From contig CM035227.1 in assembly GCA_020226215.1 (NCBI GenBank), positions 107,057,732-107,121,731 on the forward strand: a DNA stretch of 64,000 nucleotides. Direction: 5' to 3'. The position numbers and the translations under genes were made by a program. Positions 1 through 11,459 of this stretch are shown here, one piece after another. Source of the DNA: Sindora glabra (lineage: Eukaryota; Streptophyta; Magnoliopsida; Fabales; Fabaceae). Under the pieces are notes generated by a model. That model ran no database searches. It was not told the origin of the DNA and saw only the letters and a list, made by a program, of their open reading frames with translations. How positions within the stretch are numbered: position 1 is the stretch's first letter; every line of letters starts with the position of its first letter.

Positions 1-120
1 GCTGCTCTGCTTTTGCTTATAGACTGCTGCAAAAATTTATGATTTTGGAAATGCACACATGGATTTCATTCATTGAGTGAATTAATATAACGAGCAGCAA
101 CTTATCTTATTCAGAATTGG

Positions 121-270
121 AAAAAATTTATATACAATAATATATTGATATATTATTAAATTTAACCGTTAATATGATATGCGTAATTTGATGTTAAAAA
201 AAGATAAATTTGATATAAAATTAAATTTAATAATATATAAATATATCATTATATCAATGATATAACAAAT
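121..270. repeat. AT-rich inverted-repeat element of a dispersed family
   Basis: The stretch around TAATATATTGATATATTA near the left end is mirrored by TAATATATAAATATATCA and similar sequence near 225-265, so the stretch is a loose inverted repeat. Similar sequence occurs at 6,065-6,190, 6,545-6,660, 52,440-52,570 and, as the duplicate, at 55,150-55,290. It is probably a MITE family. The ends and target duplication are not clear. Confidence 0.4.
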
Positions 271-1074
271 TCTTTTTTATTCTATTAGTTAACTTATGTA
301 TTTTTTATGTGTTGAAGTTTGTTGCAATTTTAGTATACATGTATATGTAGGAAGAGATTCTAATATACTCTGTAGGTAATTAAAAATTCTTATTTTACTA
401 GAAAAAATATGCCAATATTTTACTTTTGAGAAAACTCAAAAACATACAAGATAAAAAAATTATAATATATGAATATTTAATGATTTAATTAACTTCTATA
501 ATTAAAAAAATATTTATTTATAATGTATATTAAAAGTTTCTAGAAGTCTTTTTATTGTGAACAATGTCACTTAATTAAAATCAGATAGAAAATTCGGTAA
601 TTTCCCTGATAGTAAAATTATCCAGCACTCTTCAATACGAGGGATGATGTAAACTAACGTCATGCTTTTTTACACTGAAAGTCACTTACTAGATTACACA
701 TGATATAATGAAATAGTCTAATTTTATTATAATATTAGTTTAATAATACTATATATTGGAAATTAAATTTTAAATATAAATTAAATATATGACAATAAAT
801 TAAATTTGTAAAATTTATTTTAATAAATATAAAAAATTTAAAATTCAACATAAAATCCCATTTTTATCTCTATACCATTTTTTATGTTGGTTTGTTAGTG
901 ACAACACATACGTACACGGATTGGATCACATAAGACAAATTTTGCTTTCCTTGTCATTTTCTTCCAAATTCTTTTTGCCTTTTTTATTTGTGAAAGCTCA
1001 CAATATTTTTAAACAAAGCAAGTCCATTTGATTTAAATTATGTGTATAATGCTAAAAGAAAATTTGTGAAGAAT
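271..1074. other. AT-rich spacer 3' of the SWEET3-like gene, no gene seen
   Basis: No open frame of note and no motif I recognise. About 740-870 contains a member of the dispersed AATGCTATA-type MITE family (core TAAATTTTAAATATAAATTA). The whole stretch is matched at 55,310-56,150 in the second segment copy. Confidence 0.6.
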
Positions 1075-1083
1075 GGCTATAAG

Positions 1084-1628
1084 CATAGTTTTGAAAATCG
1101 AATCAGATCGGTTGTTCGGATCGATGAACTGATGAATCGATTTGATTAAGGGTGATGAACCAGAAATGTATATGAATCGATCATAATCAATTAGAATCGA
1201 TCAAAATTGGTGAGAACCAGTCAAAATCGATGAACCGAATCATTGAATTAATTTTTATAATTTTTTTTATATTTTTTATAAAAAATAAAAAATTATAATT
1301 TCATAATAATTAAAATATAATATCTTTATAATTTTAGATTAATTAAATTTATATTTTTTATAAAAATATTTTTAACATAAATTATTAACATATTTATTAT
1401 ATTTTATTACTTATTTATTTATATTACTAACTTATATTATTTATTTTTTTAATTTTTAGCATAAATTATTATTATAAATATTTATAATATAAATATTTAT
1501 ATTTATATATATATAATTTATATTTTTTAATTCAAAATCAATCTAACCAATAAACCACTGGGTCAATAATGAATCATTGAATCAATAACTTTTTTGATTC
1601 AATAACTGGCCCGACTTTAAAAATTATG
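1084..1628. mobile_element. MITE present only in copy A, 545 bp, with TSD
   Basis: The ends read CATAGTTTTGAAAATCG and, on the other strand, CATAATTTTTAAAGTCG, a 17-bp terminal inverted repeat with four mismatches. It is flanked by an 8-bp duplication, GCTATAAG (1,076-1,083) and ACTATAAG (1,629-1,636). The second segment copy has a single CTATAAG at the matching place (about 56,150-56,160), which is the empty site. The left part has many ATCGATC/GAATCGAT-like subterminal repeats; the middle is almost pure A/T. There is no coding capacity. The 8-bp TSD fits a hAT-type non-autonomous element, but the superfamily is my inference. Confidence 0.8.
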
Positions 1629-1899
1629 ACTATAAGTATTACATAATCAACAAAGATATCATATTTTTTCTTCCCTGAATTTCATTTATTGCAACAAAAT
1701 GGTCATGCGTCAGAAACTTTCTTCTATATAAACATAAACTAATGGCGAAACCAGAAATTTAATGATAGGGGATGTATACATCCATGGAAGCACCGGCTGC
1801 CATGACCTTAAGAGATTTTTTCTAAGAAAAGAACATGTGAAGACCAGAATCTGGGTTGACCATCGCTCCATCAAAATGCCACCAATGTCTTTGATTTGT

Positions 1900-3113
1900 T
1901 CATGAGTTGCCATTGCTTTGCTTTTCATCATTCTTTTCCGAGTCCCCCATTTCCAACTCCTTCCCTTTCTCTAAGTCAACCTCTTCCAAAGTCACCTCCT
2001 TCTCTCTGTCAACTTTTTCTGGGTCTTCCTGATTTGGCTCCTCTGCAATTCTCTTTTTCCAGTACTTGCAGTGTAGGACTAGTTGTAAGATGGCTAAGGG
2101 GGTTCCTACCAAACTTGGTCCCTGTCGAAAGTTGAAGAAACACTGTTAATTGGGTGAATTCCATGCTACCCTTTAAGGTTGTGAAATCTGGATGATATAG
2201 CAGTTCAGAAATTATTAGATTAATATTATCTAATTATATTCATTACAAACTCAACTGTTGTACTAGAATAATTTTAATCTTTCTGAACTTGCCATATTAG
2301 CCAGATTTTGAAACCTAGTGTAGCAAACAACAGATAATTTGCCCAAGGTTTTCATGAACTTTTTGAAATCAGAAAATTGAACCAGAAAAAATGATACATA
2401 CCATAACGAACATGTCACGGTTCAAAAGTCCATAAGTGAGCCAGAGGACACTGGCAAAGAATGAGCACAAAGACAAGGGCAATGGCATGAATTCCACACT
2501 CTTGGTTTTTATGACTTTCTTCTGCAATAATAATGAAACCCAAAAAGATCGTGTTACAAGAACTCAAAACAAAACAACTTTTGTACGTTAAGGTGTTCCG
2601 ATCTTTGAAAAATCTCATGTTCCCCTCTTTTTCTAAATGGTTTTATACTACTTTTATTCACACAAAACAACCTTGGTATTAGTTGTGTGCTCTTTCTTGT
2701 CTTTTTTAATCAAGAGTCCAATTTAATTTCTTGCGTAAAATATCAAATTTTCTAAGAATTTTCTTTTTGAAGTTTTGTGGAAAGCTATATGAATTTTGTG
2801 AAAATCTTTCACAATTTTTGTATTTCTTTTTACAAAAGCGACTTTTTTTTATCCAAATTTAAGTATAACAAGTATGCAAAAATAAAAATAAAAATATTTT
2901 TAATTCCATCTTAGAACTAAAATTCTTCATACCATTATCTATTATTTAAAAAAAAATTTGAAACTCACTCCTGCATTTTAACATCTAATAGTATTATATA
3001 CACCGAAATTAAAATTTAAAATTAAATTTTGAATGTAAATTAAAAATTATTATTTAAATATAAAATAGTGAAATAAATTTCAAGAAAATATAAAATTTAA
3101 TTTAAAATTTTAT

Positions 3114-3146
<33 letters not shown>

Positions 3147-4609
3147 CTTGTAATTTTGTTTTTGAGACTACAAGAAAAGTTTTCTTCGCCCCCTCCTTCA
3201 AAAATTTCAAGACATGGATGCAAACAATTTTTTGCCCAGATGAACTCCTCTGTTTTCCCCCTGTTTTGGCTGTGCTTGTCTCTGTTTATGGTTGTAAGGT
3301 GGATAAAGAAGAAGACGAGTTAACTCACCATTACTATGAGAGGAGATCCGTACATTGTGACAGCAACCACAAGGCCTACGCTGCCGACGAGTAGCTTTCG
3401 GCGACGATGATCATCGAACGCAAAAACCGAGACCGCAGCAGTCACGCAGAATAACAACATAAGCGGAATCGCTGTCAAGGCCACGCTTACCTGTTTTTTT
3501 CACTTGTTAGTTTTAAGAAACCAAATTTGTCTTAGCCCAACCACGCTTGCAAGTAAATATGGAAACTTTGCAGTCTGATTTCAAGAAAAAGCAGAACAGA
3601 AATGCAAAACTCAAAATCTTCAACACGAGAAAAACTACGATTGTCACATTTTGTGGCTCTTTGTCATTCAAATTCTGAGAAAACTAAGAGAAACATCATT
3701 TTGATTTTCAGATGACATAATTTTGATGCATGCAGTTGAAGGAAAGAAAAGTGTTGTAGTCAGTTCGATGACTCTTCAATGAAAAAGAAGCTAACCCTTT
3801 GAAGTTAATCCCCTTATATTAGCAAGAAACTTGAAATGACAACAATTTTTTTGCTTATCATGTCCAAACTCCATTTTCGTAAGTTCCGAGGTATCAATGC
3901 AAGGAAAATGATGGGTTTTTAATAACATTTGCAGTCGTATTTACTGAAAGATGTTTCTATTCGGAGCTTGACATGCTTCAAGTATGAAGAAAACTTCAAT
4001 CGAAAAAACAGTTTCTTCAATTAAAAATCTTACCTTTCTCTTTGGGGAGGCATACCAGAAGTAAATAAGAACATAGGACAACTCGAGAAGAATCCCAACA
4101 CCATTAACAGTGACCAGAGGGAAATTTTCCCACTTGTAGCTGACGATAGGCATTCCATACCAGGTGAAGAGAAGACAGTTGAGCAGTCCTATGATGTAAG
4201 GAACACATGAAAACTCCTCTGTGCTTTTTTTCCTTATCACCCTCTTGAAGGTGACACTGCAAAAATCAAATTCCAAGACAAAACCAAAAACCAGTTCAAT
4301 ATACTGTTTCATACTCTCCAACAAAGAGAGAAAATGAAGTTAGCATTTGCCAACTATGGAGGAAAACTAGTGGGCTATGATAACATACGTTGGAGCTGCA
4401 TAAAGTGATACTGAGGCAGCATTTCCTGCAAGAAACACATAAACCCAAGTGGGTCATATAATCTTTTTCTCTTGCTTTTTGGCCTTTTGGCTCCCATTAA
4501 GAGAGCAATGCTCAATAATGCTACAATTCTAAGATATGAAAGAAGGAATTATGATGAGGAAAAAGGAAATACCAAGAACTGCAACGGCCATACGAAGTGT
4601 CTGTGCCAT
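1900..4609 (-). CDS. SWEET3: SWEET3-like sugar transporter, copy A (six exons, intact)
   Basis: A bidirectional sugar uniporter of the SWEET (MtN3/saliva) family, a membrane protein with two three-helix bundles joined by a linker helix. Exons on the minus strand: 4,573-4,609; 4,389-4,425; 4,034-4,256; 3,329-3,490; 2,402-2,521; 1,900-2,121. All junctions are GT-AG and in phase, giving 266 aa plus TGA, a normal SWEET length. First MtN3 repeat is about residues 8-95 (KKSTEEFSC, TWYGMPIVSY, VNGVGILLE); second is about 130-211 (FDDHRRRKLLVGSVGL, MYGSPL, KSVEFMP, LWLTYGLL, GTPLAILQLVL). Probable helices: 7-27, 43-63, 70-92, 102-122, 131-153, 163-184, 191-211. The proline tetrad (P24, P44, P149, P166), W180 and N76 are kept. 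Ser196 replaces the Asn equivalent to AtSWEET1 N192. The tail (212-266) is Glu/Lys-rich. The family is certain; the SWEET3 subgroup rests on motif resemblance to AtSWEET3. Substrate is not deducible. Confidence 0.93.
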
Positions 4610-4700
4610 CCTTTCTGTTTTTTTTGAGTTTCTTGTGAGAATGATGAAGGGAAGAAGAGATGGAAGAAATGGGGCTGCCAGGAAGAGCATGAAGTCTGGC

Positions 4701-4710
4701 TCTATTTATA
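4701..4710 (-). promoter_or_regulatory. TATA box of SWEET3-like copy A
   Basis: On the minus strand this reads TATAAATAGA, about 90-100 bp upstream of the ATG at 4,609. The same arrangement precedes the second gene (59,216-59,224), which supports a real core promoter. Transcription would start roughly 60-70 bp before the ATG; this is inferred from normal TATA spacing. Confidence 0.75.
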
Positions 4711-4950
4711 GTAGGTTGGGAGAACTGTTTACGCCGAGGGGGTGATCTTACAAATATTATAGCTGGAAAAACTGAAAAAAAAAAGAATAAAGAGGAGAAT
4801 ATGGAAAATTGGAAAGATGGTGAGAAAGTGGCGTCTACATCTTCAGTAAACTTGTTGTGGATGGAAAATTTCGTTCAACTTGATAAGCTTTTCTTTCAAC
4901 TTGCACTGTACAGCAAGGTTTTTTCCTCTAGAATAACTCTACTTTTTATT

Positions 4951-5059
4951 TATTTTTTGGTTACATATAAATTTTTTTAAACAGGGGGTATTTTTTCTTG
5001 GGGAGTGGGGGATCGAACTCCCTTCAATGCCGCAGAATCTTGGAACCTCATCGGCACTG
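4951..5059 (-). mobile_element. Short SINE-like insertion with 11-bp TSD, copy A only
   Basis: A 109-bp insertion is flanked by perfect 11-bp direct repeats TACTTTTTATT (4,940-4,950 and 5,060-5,070). The matching place in copy B (about 59,450) has no insertion. Read on the minus strand it starts with a CAGTGCCGATGAGG-like A-box region (near 5,045-5,059), has a good pol III B box GTTCGATCC (5,010-5,018) and ends in an A-rich tail. That is the layout of a tRNA-derived SINE. I did not match it to a named SINE family. Confidence 0.72.
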
Positions 5060-5289
5060 TACTTTTTATTCTTATTTTTACCCTCTCTAAGATTCTAGCT
5101 CACTCAACCTCGCAAGTTTGTGGGACCCTATACTTATGTGGCAGAATTAAAATTTGAAAATTAAGATTAGTATTATTAATTAATTTTCTACGGAGTAAGA
5201 GAAATGATTAATATGCTTGCAAAAGCAACAGCATTTCTTTACAAATAGTTTTAATTTTTTTAATTATTCAAGTGATAATTTATTTAATA

Positions 5290-6300
5290 TACATAAAATT
5301 GATGATTTAAATTTATGATATGAAGAAAATAAAATTTTAAAAATAATATTGAGTATTAGTATATCACTAAGGGTATCAATATCTAATTCAATTATATTTT
5401 TAATTTTTTAATATATAAATTAATTATATTTAATTTTTAAAATAAAACATTTTATTTTGATATCTTCTATAAACAAATTCAATTGTATTTGACCAATATT
5501 AGTAATTTTAATTAAATTAAAGAGTAAAAATTTTAATTAGTAAATAAAACTCCAACGGAGTTTTAAAATAGTAATCCCGGGAGGAAAATTAATCGGTTAA
5601 AGTTCTGGAAAAATTAATTGGTTAAATCATGTTAGTAGTCAAATCAGAGCATTTTATCACTATAAATGGATCGTTTATTTGCACTTTTTTTTTTGATAGG
5701 ATAAGATGGATTTTACTAATATTTCTTTGAGTGCTTTGTGAACTCGAAAACCTATTGAAGATCTACGCGTTAAATACGATTTTCTATTTTGAATTTAGCA
5801 GAGTTAAATTGAATCTTATTTGTTTTCAATTTGCATATTCAAAAGAATAAAATATGATATTTTATTTAAATAAAATCAAATACAATCAAATTGTTAATTG
5901 GAGGAATACAATTATAATTAATCCAATATCTTATCGACAGGACTCATTCTTTGCACCATCAACATATTGTCATATGATGCGAGGGGAATGTGAGAGGGAA
6001 GTGAGTAGAAGCATCATTATTACTGAGGAGAGATTTCGTGTATCATATATTTTTCCTTAAAAGAAATTTTGATATATTATTAATGTACTAATATATTAGT
6101 ATATTATTGAATTTAATTATATATTAAATTTATTTTTAAATTAAAATTTATATATTATATAATTATATATTAATAATTTAATTTGATAATATAATTTAAT
6201 TAGCATCATTATTACAGATCGCTAACTTCAAAATTCATTCTTTTCGAGCTTTGGGAGGCTAACGCTATGGTACAAGCAGGATTTGCACAATCTGGAATTG
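5290..6300. other. AT-rich stretch found only in copy A, no gene seen
   Basis: Similarity to copy B is lost after about 5,290 and returns at about 6,310 (CTTGAAATTACATG), where copy B jumps at 59,690-59,725. So copy A has about 1 kb extra or copy B lost it. It contains an AT-rich inverted-repeat element (6,065-6,190). The small frame at 5,854-6,060 shows no known motif and I do not call it a gene. Confidence 0.55.
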
Positions 6301-6469
6301 ACAGTTGACACCATATTTTGCTGATCCTTGAAATTACATGTTAACTGCAACCTTTTTGGTTAACTTCCGTCTGGTTATACATTTGCAAAGCAATAAAGAT
6401 TCGCATAAAATAAGATTACTGATTGGAGTGCTCTGCCATTGATGATGTGTCTTCCATTATCTAGAGACC

Positions 6470-7464
6470 CCATATTTTAGCAGACTAACTACTTTGGTGA
6501 TTTTATCATTCCAAACTCTCCTATTATTATTGTTGAAAAAAATTTACAGTGCATTACAAATATAATAGTATATTAATTTATTATTAAATTTGATTATTAA
6601 TATATTATTGTATAACATATTAAATTTAATTTTCAAAAATCAATGTTTAATAAGATTTGATGGTTTCTCTTATTATCATTGTATCTTTGAATATTTAGAA
6701 AAAATTATCCTCATTTTAAACAGGGGCATAAAATGAACTGAACTAACCTATATATATTTATTTAAAAAATAGATTAAATTTTGATCATTTGGTTCAGCTT
6801 ATATCCATAATTTACTTTAGAAAATTTGTAGATTTTAACTATGAATTCATGGCTTAACTCGATTCAAACTAATTATCCGAATCAATAAAAAATAGATCAA
6901 ATTTACATGGATTGATTCATATAAAATTATGATTAAAGTATATCAAATTTTGAATAATTAACTTATTTAAATCTATAGACCTGTTGGTATGGTTGAGGAC
7001 TTACGGTTCATTTGATAGGTCTACTTTTAAAGTTTTATGTATTTCAATAAAAAATATTTTTTATAAAAATAATATTATAGGGAGTTAAACTTTTTAAGAA
7101 ATTAAGTATTTTTATCATTAGATTACATTCAATACATTAAAATTTATATTTTTAATTTTAATCTACTTGCTTTAAAATTAAAAAAAGATAATCTAATGAT
7201 GAAATACTTAACTTATTAGAAAGTTTAACTTCTCATAGCATTATGCTTTTTGTAATATATAATTATAAAATGATAAAATAAAAAATTTTATTTATTTAAT
7301 ATTAAATATAAAAAATTTGTAAAAAATAAATTCTTCTTTTTTAAAGATGAATTTATTTTTATTACTATAATTTTAAATATTATTTTATTAAAATTATAAA
7401 TAAAAATAATATATCATTTATTTATTTATATATATAAATAATTTTTTATAAAAATATTTTTAAC
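6470..7464. other. AT-rich spacer, no gene seen
   Basis: Contains a copy of the AT-rich inverted-repeat family at 6,545-6,660 and otherwise low-complexity DNA. From about 7,020 to 7,310 it matches copy B again (60,770-61,060). The section 6,480-7,020 is replaced in copy B by unrelated sequence (59,896-60,770). Confidence 0.5.
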
Positions 7465-7521
<57 letters not shown>

Positions 7522-7522
7522 T
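7465..7522. repeat. (AAT)n microsatellite
   Basis: An uninterrupted run of about 18-19 AAT units. It lies in a roughly 400-bp section (7,330-7,730) that is missing from copy B, so it is specific to copy A. Confidence 0.95.
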
Positions 7523-8176
7523 ATCGAGTCACTTCCGATCAACAATGGAAAAATGCCTTAACAGGAAAAAGGTTACAGAAAAGTGCTAAAGAGGAGACTC
7601 CAACCTATTATTTTGAGACAGAAAGCCATCTTTTCAATAATTGATCTTCTTCATTAAATCAACCTGAAATCTTTTCATTAATACATCTTTTTCGCTGAAT
7701 TAACCAAAGAGTGGAAAAAAAGTTCAATGATTGAGTAAAGCTTTTCATTTCGACCGTGTAAAGGGCAGAAATTAATTCTATTCACCCTTAACTTTAGAGT
7801 AAGTAATTTTTTGACTTTATAAAAAAGAGATATTATGTATAAGTAAAAGTAAATCATTAAATTTAATCTCAAAAGATTATGCCGACATTGAATTAATATT
7901 TGATTTAATATAGTTTTATTAAGTCAAATGTATTAAAATTTTAAAAAATAATTTCACTATATGAGTAAAAAGGTGAATATGCATTCGTATATGGTATGAA
8001 AAAATAATACACTTAATAAAAAATTACATGAGATTTGTATTAAGTTTTCAGTACTAATGTAATATTATAAATTTTTTCACTAATATGATTGTAAATTTCC
8101 TTGCTTTTTTTATTTCTCTTATTTTAGTATAATTTTAATCTTTCAAATAAATAAAAGGTTAGAGTGTGACATTTTA

Positions 8177-8421
8177 GGTTCTGTTTATTTTCTTGTAAAA
8201 AAATCTTATTTTCTTATACGTAAGTAAAGAAGTATTATGTGCATATGTATTTTATAATTAAAAAAATAATACTTAAAATTATAATAGTGAAAGAAAATTA
8301 CTTCCTCTTTTTAGAGAAAGTCATCTTTCATCAAATTTTTTAAATTTAACATTGAATATATTAAATATTTTTCACTATATTAATATTTTGTAATTATATT
8401 TTTATCAAAATAGACGTAACC
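8177..8421. mobile_element. Tourist-like MITE, copy A
   Basis: 245 bp. It begins GGTTCTGTTTATTTT and, on the other strand, GGTTACGTCTATTTT. It is flanked by TTA on both sides (8,174-8,176 and 8,422-8,424). GG ends plus a TTA target duplication are typical of PIF/Harbinger-derived Tourist MITEs. The counterpart in copy B is 61,998-62,248, so insertion predates the segmental duplication. Confidence 0.7.
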
Positions 8422-8740
8422 TTAAGCTCAAATTGTTTTAGTGAAATATATGTTACATACGATTGAATAATCTTCATTATTAATTTACTTATATTTGTAG
8501 TGATAAAAATTAAAATAATAAAAAATTTTGTTTAATATTATTAAAAGTAGGAAGTAGGCGGAAAGTAACATTTTTTAATAGGAAAAAAAGGTTGTCCCTC
8601 ATTATAACCATGTATTAATTTTTAATTATAAAATATATAAATAAATAAATTTATTTTATTTATATACAAATAAATAAGATTTTTTTTGGAAAATATTATT
8701 TTATAAAATAAATTGTGTCTAAAATATATATATATTAAAA

Positions 8741-9182
8741 TAATGCGTGTTTTTTTACAGCAAGTAAGTATCTGTGTGAGATTTACCAAACTCTAGCTGG
8801 TAGTTTAACCAACCCAGTGGGAACATCCACTAAACAAAGCAGGAAATAGTAATCACACCATCATATCATACAATAGGACGAATTAAGTCATCCTTTTCGC
8901 AGAATATAGAATCTTAGGATTATATATTCTCATTCACGCATCGTCGCAGAATTCTCTGAACCTTCAATTTTCGGTTTTCATGGAATAAATCTCATTTCTG
9001 ACCGCTGAGGTTTCAGTGGTCTGAATTTAAGAACAAACAATAACCTGAAATTTTATTCCAATTCACAGCGCTTAAGAAAGAGGGTTATCTTTAATTTGTT
9101 GACAGTGATTGTAGAGGAGGATCACACAAATAGATATTATAATAGTAAGTGGGGGCATGGTTCCTTCAACTTCTATAAATTA
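8741..9182. other. Conserved non-coding block before the copia LTR
   Basis: About 440 bp of more balanced base composition that keeps high similarity to 62,530-62,973, higher than the AT-rich DNA before it. No frame of useful length on either strand and no RNA gene I recognise. It could be a relic of a host promoter or exon into which the copia element inserted, or part of an older element. Confidence 0.5.
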
Positions 9183-10615
9183 TGCCTTACAAGTCAATTA
9201 CATGTGATGCAGTAAAATATCTTTTGTTAATTTTTTTTAATCAATTATTAATCAAAAAATTTATTTTTCTTTATCAATCATTTATCCTTTGTTTATGTTT
9301 GATGAAATCTAAAGAACAAGATGACTTATGAAATATGATTATGCATAAAGATAATGATCATGAAATATATTCCTTACAAACCTAAACCTTGAAATGCTCT
9401 TAATCAAAGAATTATTAGAAATGAATACCAATAACTCGAATAGGTTAGTAGATGTCTTATTTCATAAACATCAATGCAATGATATTAATACATATATGTA
9501 GATACTCATCAGATGAATGATTTTATTGAACTGGTCAATTTAAGAATTCTTATATAGATAAATTAAATTAGAACCAAATTGGAACTCTTATGCTGTGATG
9601 GTGCATAGTTAATTCTTTGATTTAAGATAACGTTATAATTTTACATATGATACATTATGCTTAATGGTGGAGTTATATGAATTCCAACATTGAACTTTTT
9701 AAAATCCTATTTAAAGTTATATATACAATTCAAAATGTCACTACTATTTTATAAACTTTACCTTTATTAAAATATTGAAACATATTTTCTTTACTGATAA
9801 TTGGATCTTAACTTCACCACTGGTTATACTTTAATGTTATTCTGATTTTTAGGTGTTATTGAAATATCAATAAGGAATTTATTACTTCTCACTCACAAAG
9901 GGAAGAGAATGCCCTATGTTTTATGAATTATGATTTGGAAATACTTGGCCAAGTTGAAGTAAATAAAAAAAGAAGTTTCTTAAGTTTTACATAATAAATC
10001 ATGAATTTTGGATTGGGTATATTGTAATTGAATGACTACTCTACATCCTAAGTTTAACTATGATATTATCTATTGAAAGAATTATACTACATGATAATTC
10101 TAACTATAAAGATTCATATTTATAATTCACATGAACTAATTTATGAAATATCTAGATGTTAATTATAAATTCTGAGATTTCTAATTTATGAAATTAATTT
10201 TAAATGTTAAATTAAAATAATTTAATTTAATCATAATTCATTACTAATATAACAGTGAATCTAAGTAGTAATACACATAAGAATGAATATATAAATATTT
10301 ATTTATTTAAAAATTAATTTAATTATGAAATAATTGATAATTTAATTATAAGATAGTTGATAATAAATAAATAATATAAATAAAAAATTATTTATTTATT
10401 TATTTAATTAAGATAATACTTCCTAAAAATAATTAATAAATGGTGGAAGTTGATTATATGAATTAACCTTAAAAAAGATATGCATGAGTTTCTCAATTAA
10501 AGTTTTAGAATACATATAATTAAAAAAAGATATGAAATTGCTTTCATGATTTATATTAATGGATTGGATTAATTGCATGAATGGAAGGAAATTTAAATTA
10601 GATTTTAATTAAAAA
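9183..10615 (+). repeat. 5' LTR of the copia element
   Basis: Aligns with 15,198-16,870, starting at TGCCTTACAAGTCAATTACA against TGTCTTACAAGCCAATTGCA. Similarity is clear to about TTAATTGCATGAATG (near 10,580) and then fades. It holds a MITE at 9,664-9,822 that the 3' LTR lacks. The same LTR, with that MITE, occurs in the second segment copy from 62,974 onward. Confidence 0.8.
9664..9822. mobile_element. GTGGNGGAGT-type MITE inserted in the 5' LTR
   Basis: Ends read GTGGAGTTATATGAATT and, on the other strand, GTGGTGAAGTTAAGATCC. The 3' LTR is uninterrupted here (near 15,680). The element is present in copy B at about 63,625-63,780. The same family occurs at 42,192-42,342 and 43,432-43,772. 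Confidence 0.6.
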
Positions 10616-11390
10616 ATGAAAGAAAAACCGATGTACATATTCGCAATGCACGTTCATACACCACTATTTACATATGGAGCCAGGAACCATGAATATTATC
10701 GGAATCCTTACACTATTAGTATTCTATCTCCAATTATGGATGATATTACATTAAGATTTTGGATTTTTGAGTGAATGATTCAACGCTTGCAGACGCACGT
10801 GAACCCATATTTTTTTAAGATAAAACTATTAATTTTATTCTTAAAATTGTAATGTATTGATAAAATAATTTTTTTAATTCTTGAATTATACTAAATAATT
10901 AATCTTAATTTAAATAATAATTTATATAGATAGTTTTATTTCATATAAATATTTAAAAATAAAATTATTTTTATAAATTATATGAAAAAAATAAAATTAT
11001 TTATATAAACTAATTAAGAATAAAATTAAATATTTAATATAATTAAGAGAACATTTTGTTAAGATCCAAGGGAGGAAATTGATTTCGTCTTTTATTTAAC
11101 TAATGAAAATTAGAAGAACAATTTTTCACGTTTCAGGTTGATTTTGATCCCCAGATTTGAAAGTCTCATATACAGTCGTACACTTTATGATTTAACGTGA
11201 ATGGTTTACATGTGAACCAGTGCAGCCACGTGAAATTTTTATTGTCTATAATTTTAGGCCTAACAATATAATGTCAAGTCAATTTTGGCAATTTAATTTG
11301 AGATAAACAATAAATATGATTATCTCTTTCATGAATTATTTATATATTTGATGTATATAATTTATGTAATTGACATAATACATAAATAGG

Positions 11391-11457
<67 letters not shown>
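11391..11457. repeat. (TA)n microsatellite
   Basis: About 33 uninterrupted TA units inside the copia element, between the 5' LTR and the first recognisable gag remnant. Confidence 0.97.

Positions 11458-11459
<2 letters not shown>

Larger units (their letters stand above)
1..10040. repeat. Segmental duplication, copy A (partner 55,044-64,000)
   Basis: Position 1 aligns with 55,044 and about 10,037 aligns with 64,000, in the same orientation. The order of landmarks is shared: SWEET3-like gene, TATA box, AT-rich spacer, Tourist-like MITE, conserved non-coding block, copia LTR. Copy A has extra DNA at 1,084-1,628 (MITE), 4,951-5,059 (SINE), about 5,290-6,300 and about 7,330-7,730. The left edge lies before the window. 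The right edge cannot be seen because copy B runs off the end. Identity was judged by eye only; exons are nearly identical and spacers are clearly diverged. Confidence 0.93.

Noticed and set aside
2415..2618. Frame of 67 codons overlapping SWEET exon 5
   Set aside because: It is out of frame with the conserved exon; the correct frame gives KKVIKTKSVEFMP and spans 2,402-2,521.
5010..5030. B-box-like sequence considered as a tRNA gene
   Set aside because: No acceptor stem, anticodon stem or proper A box; TSD and empty site point to a SINE.
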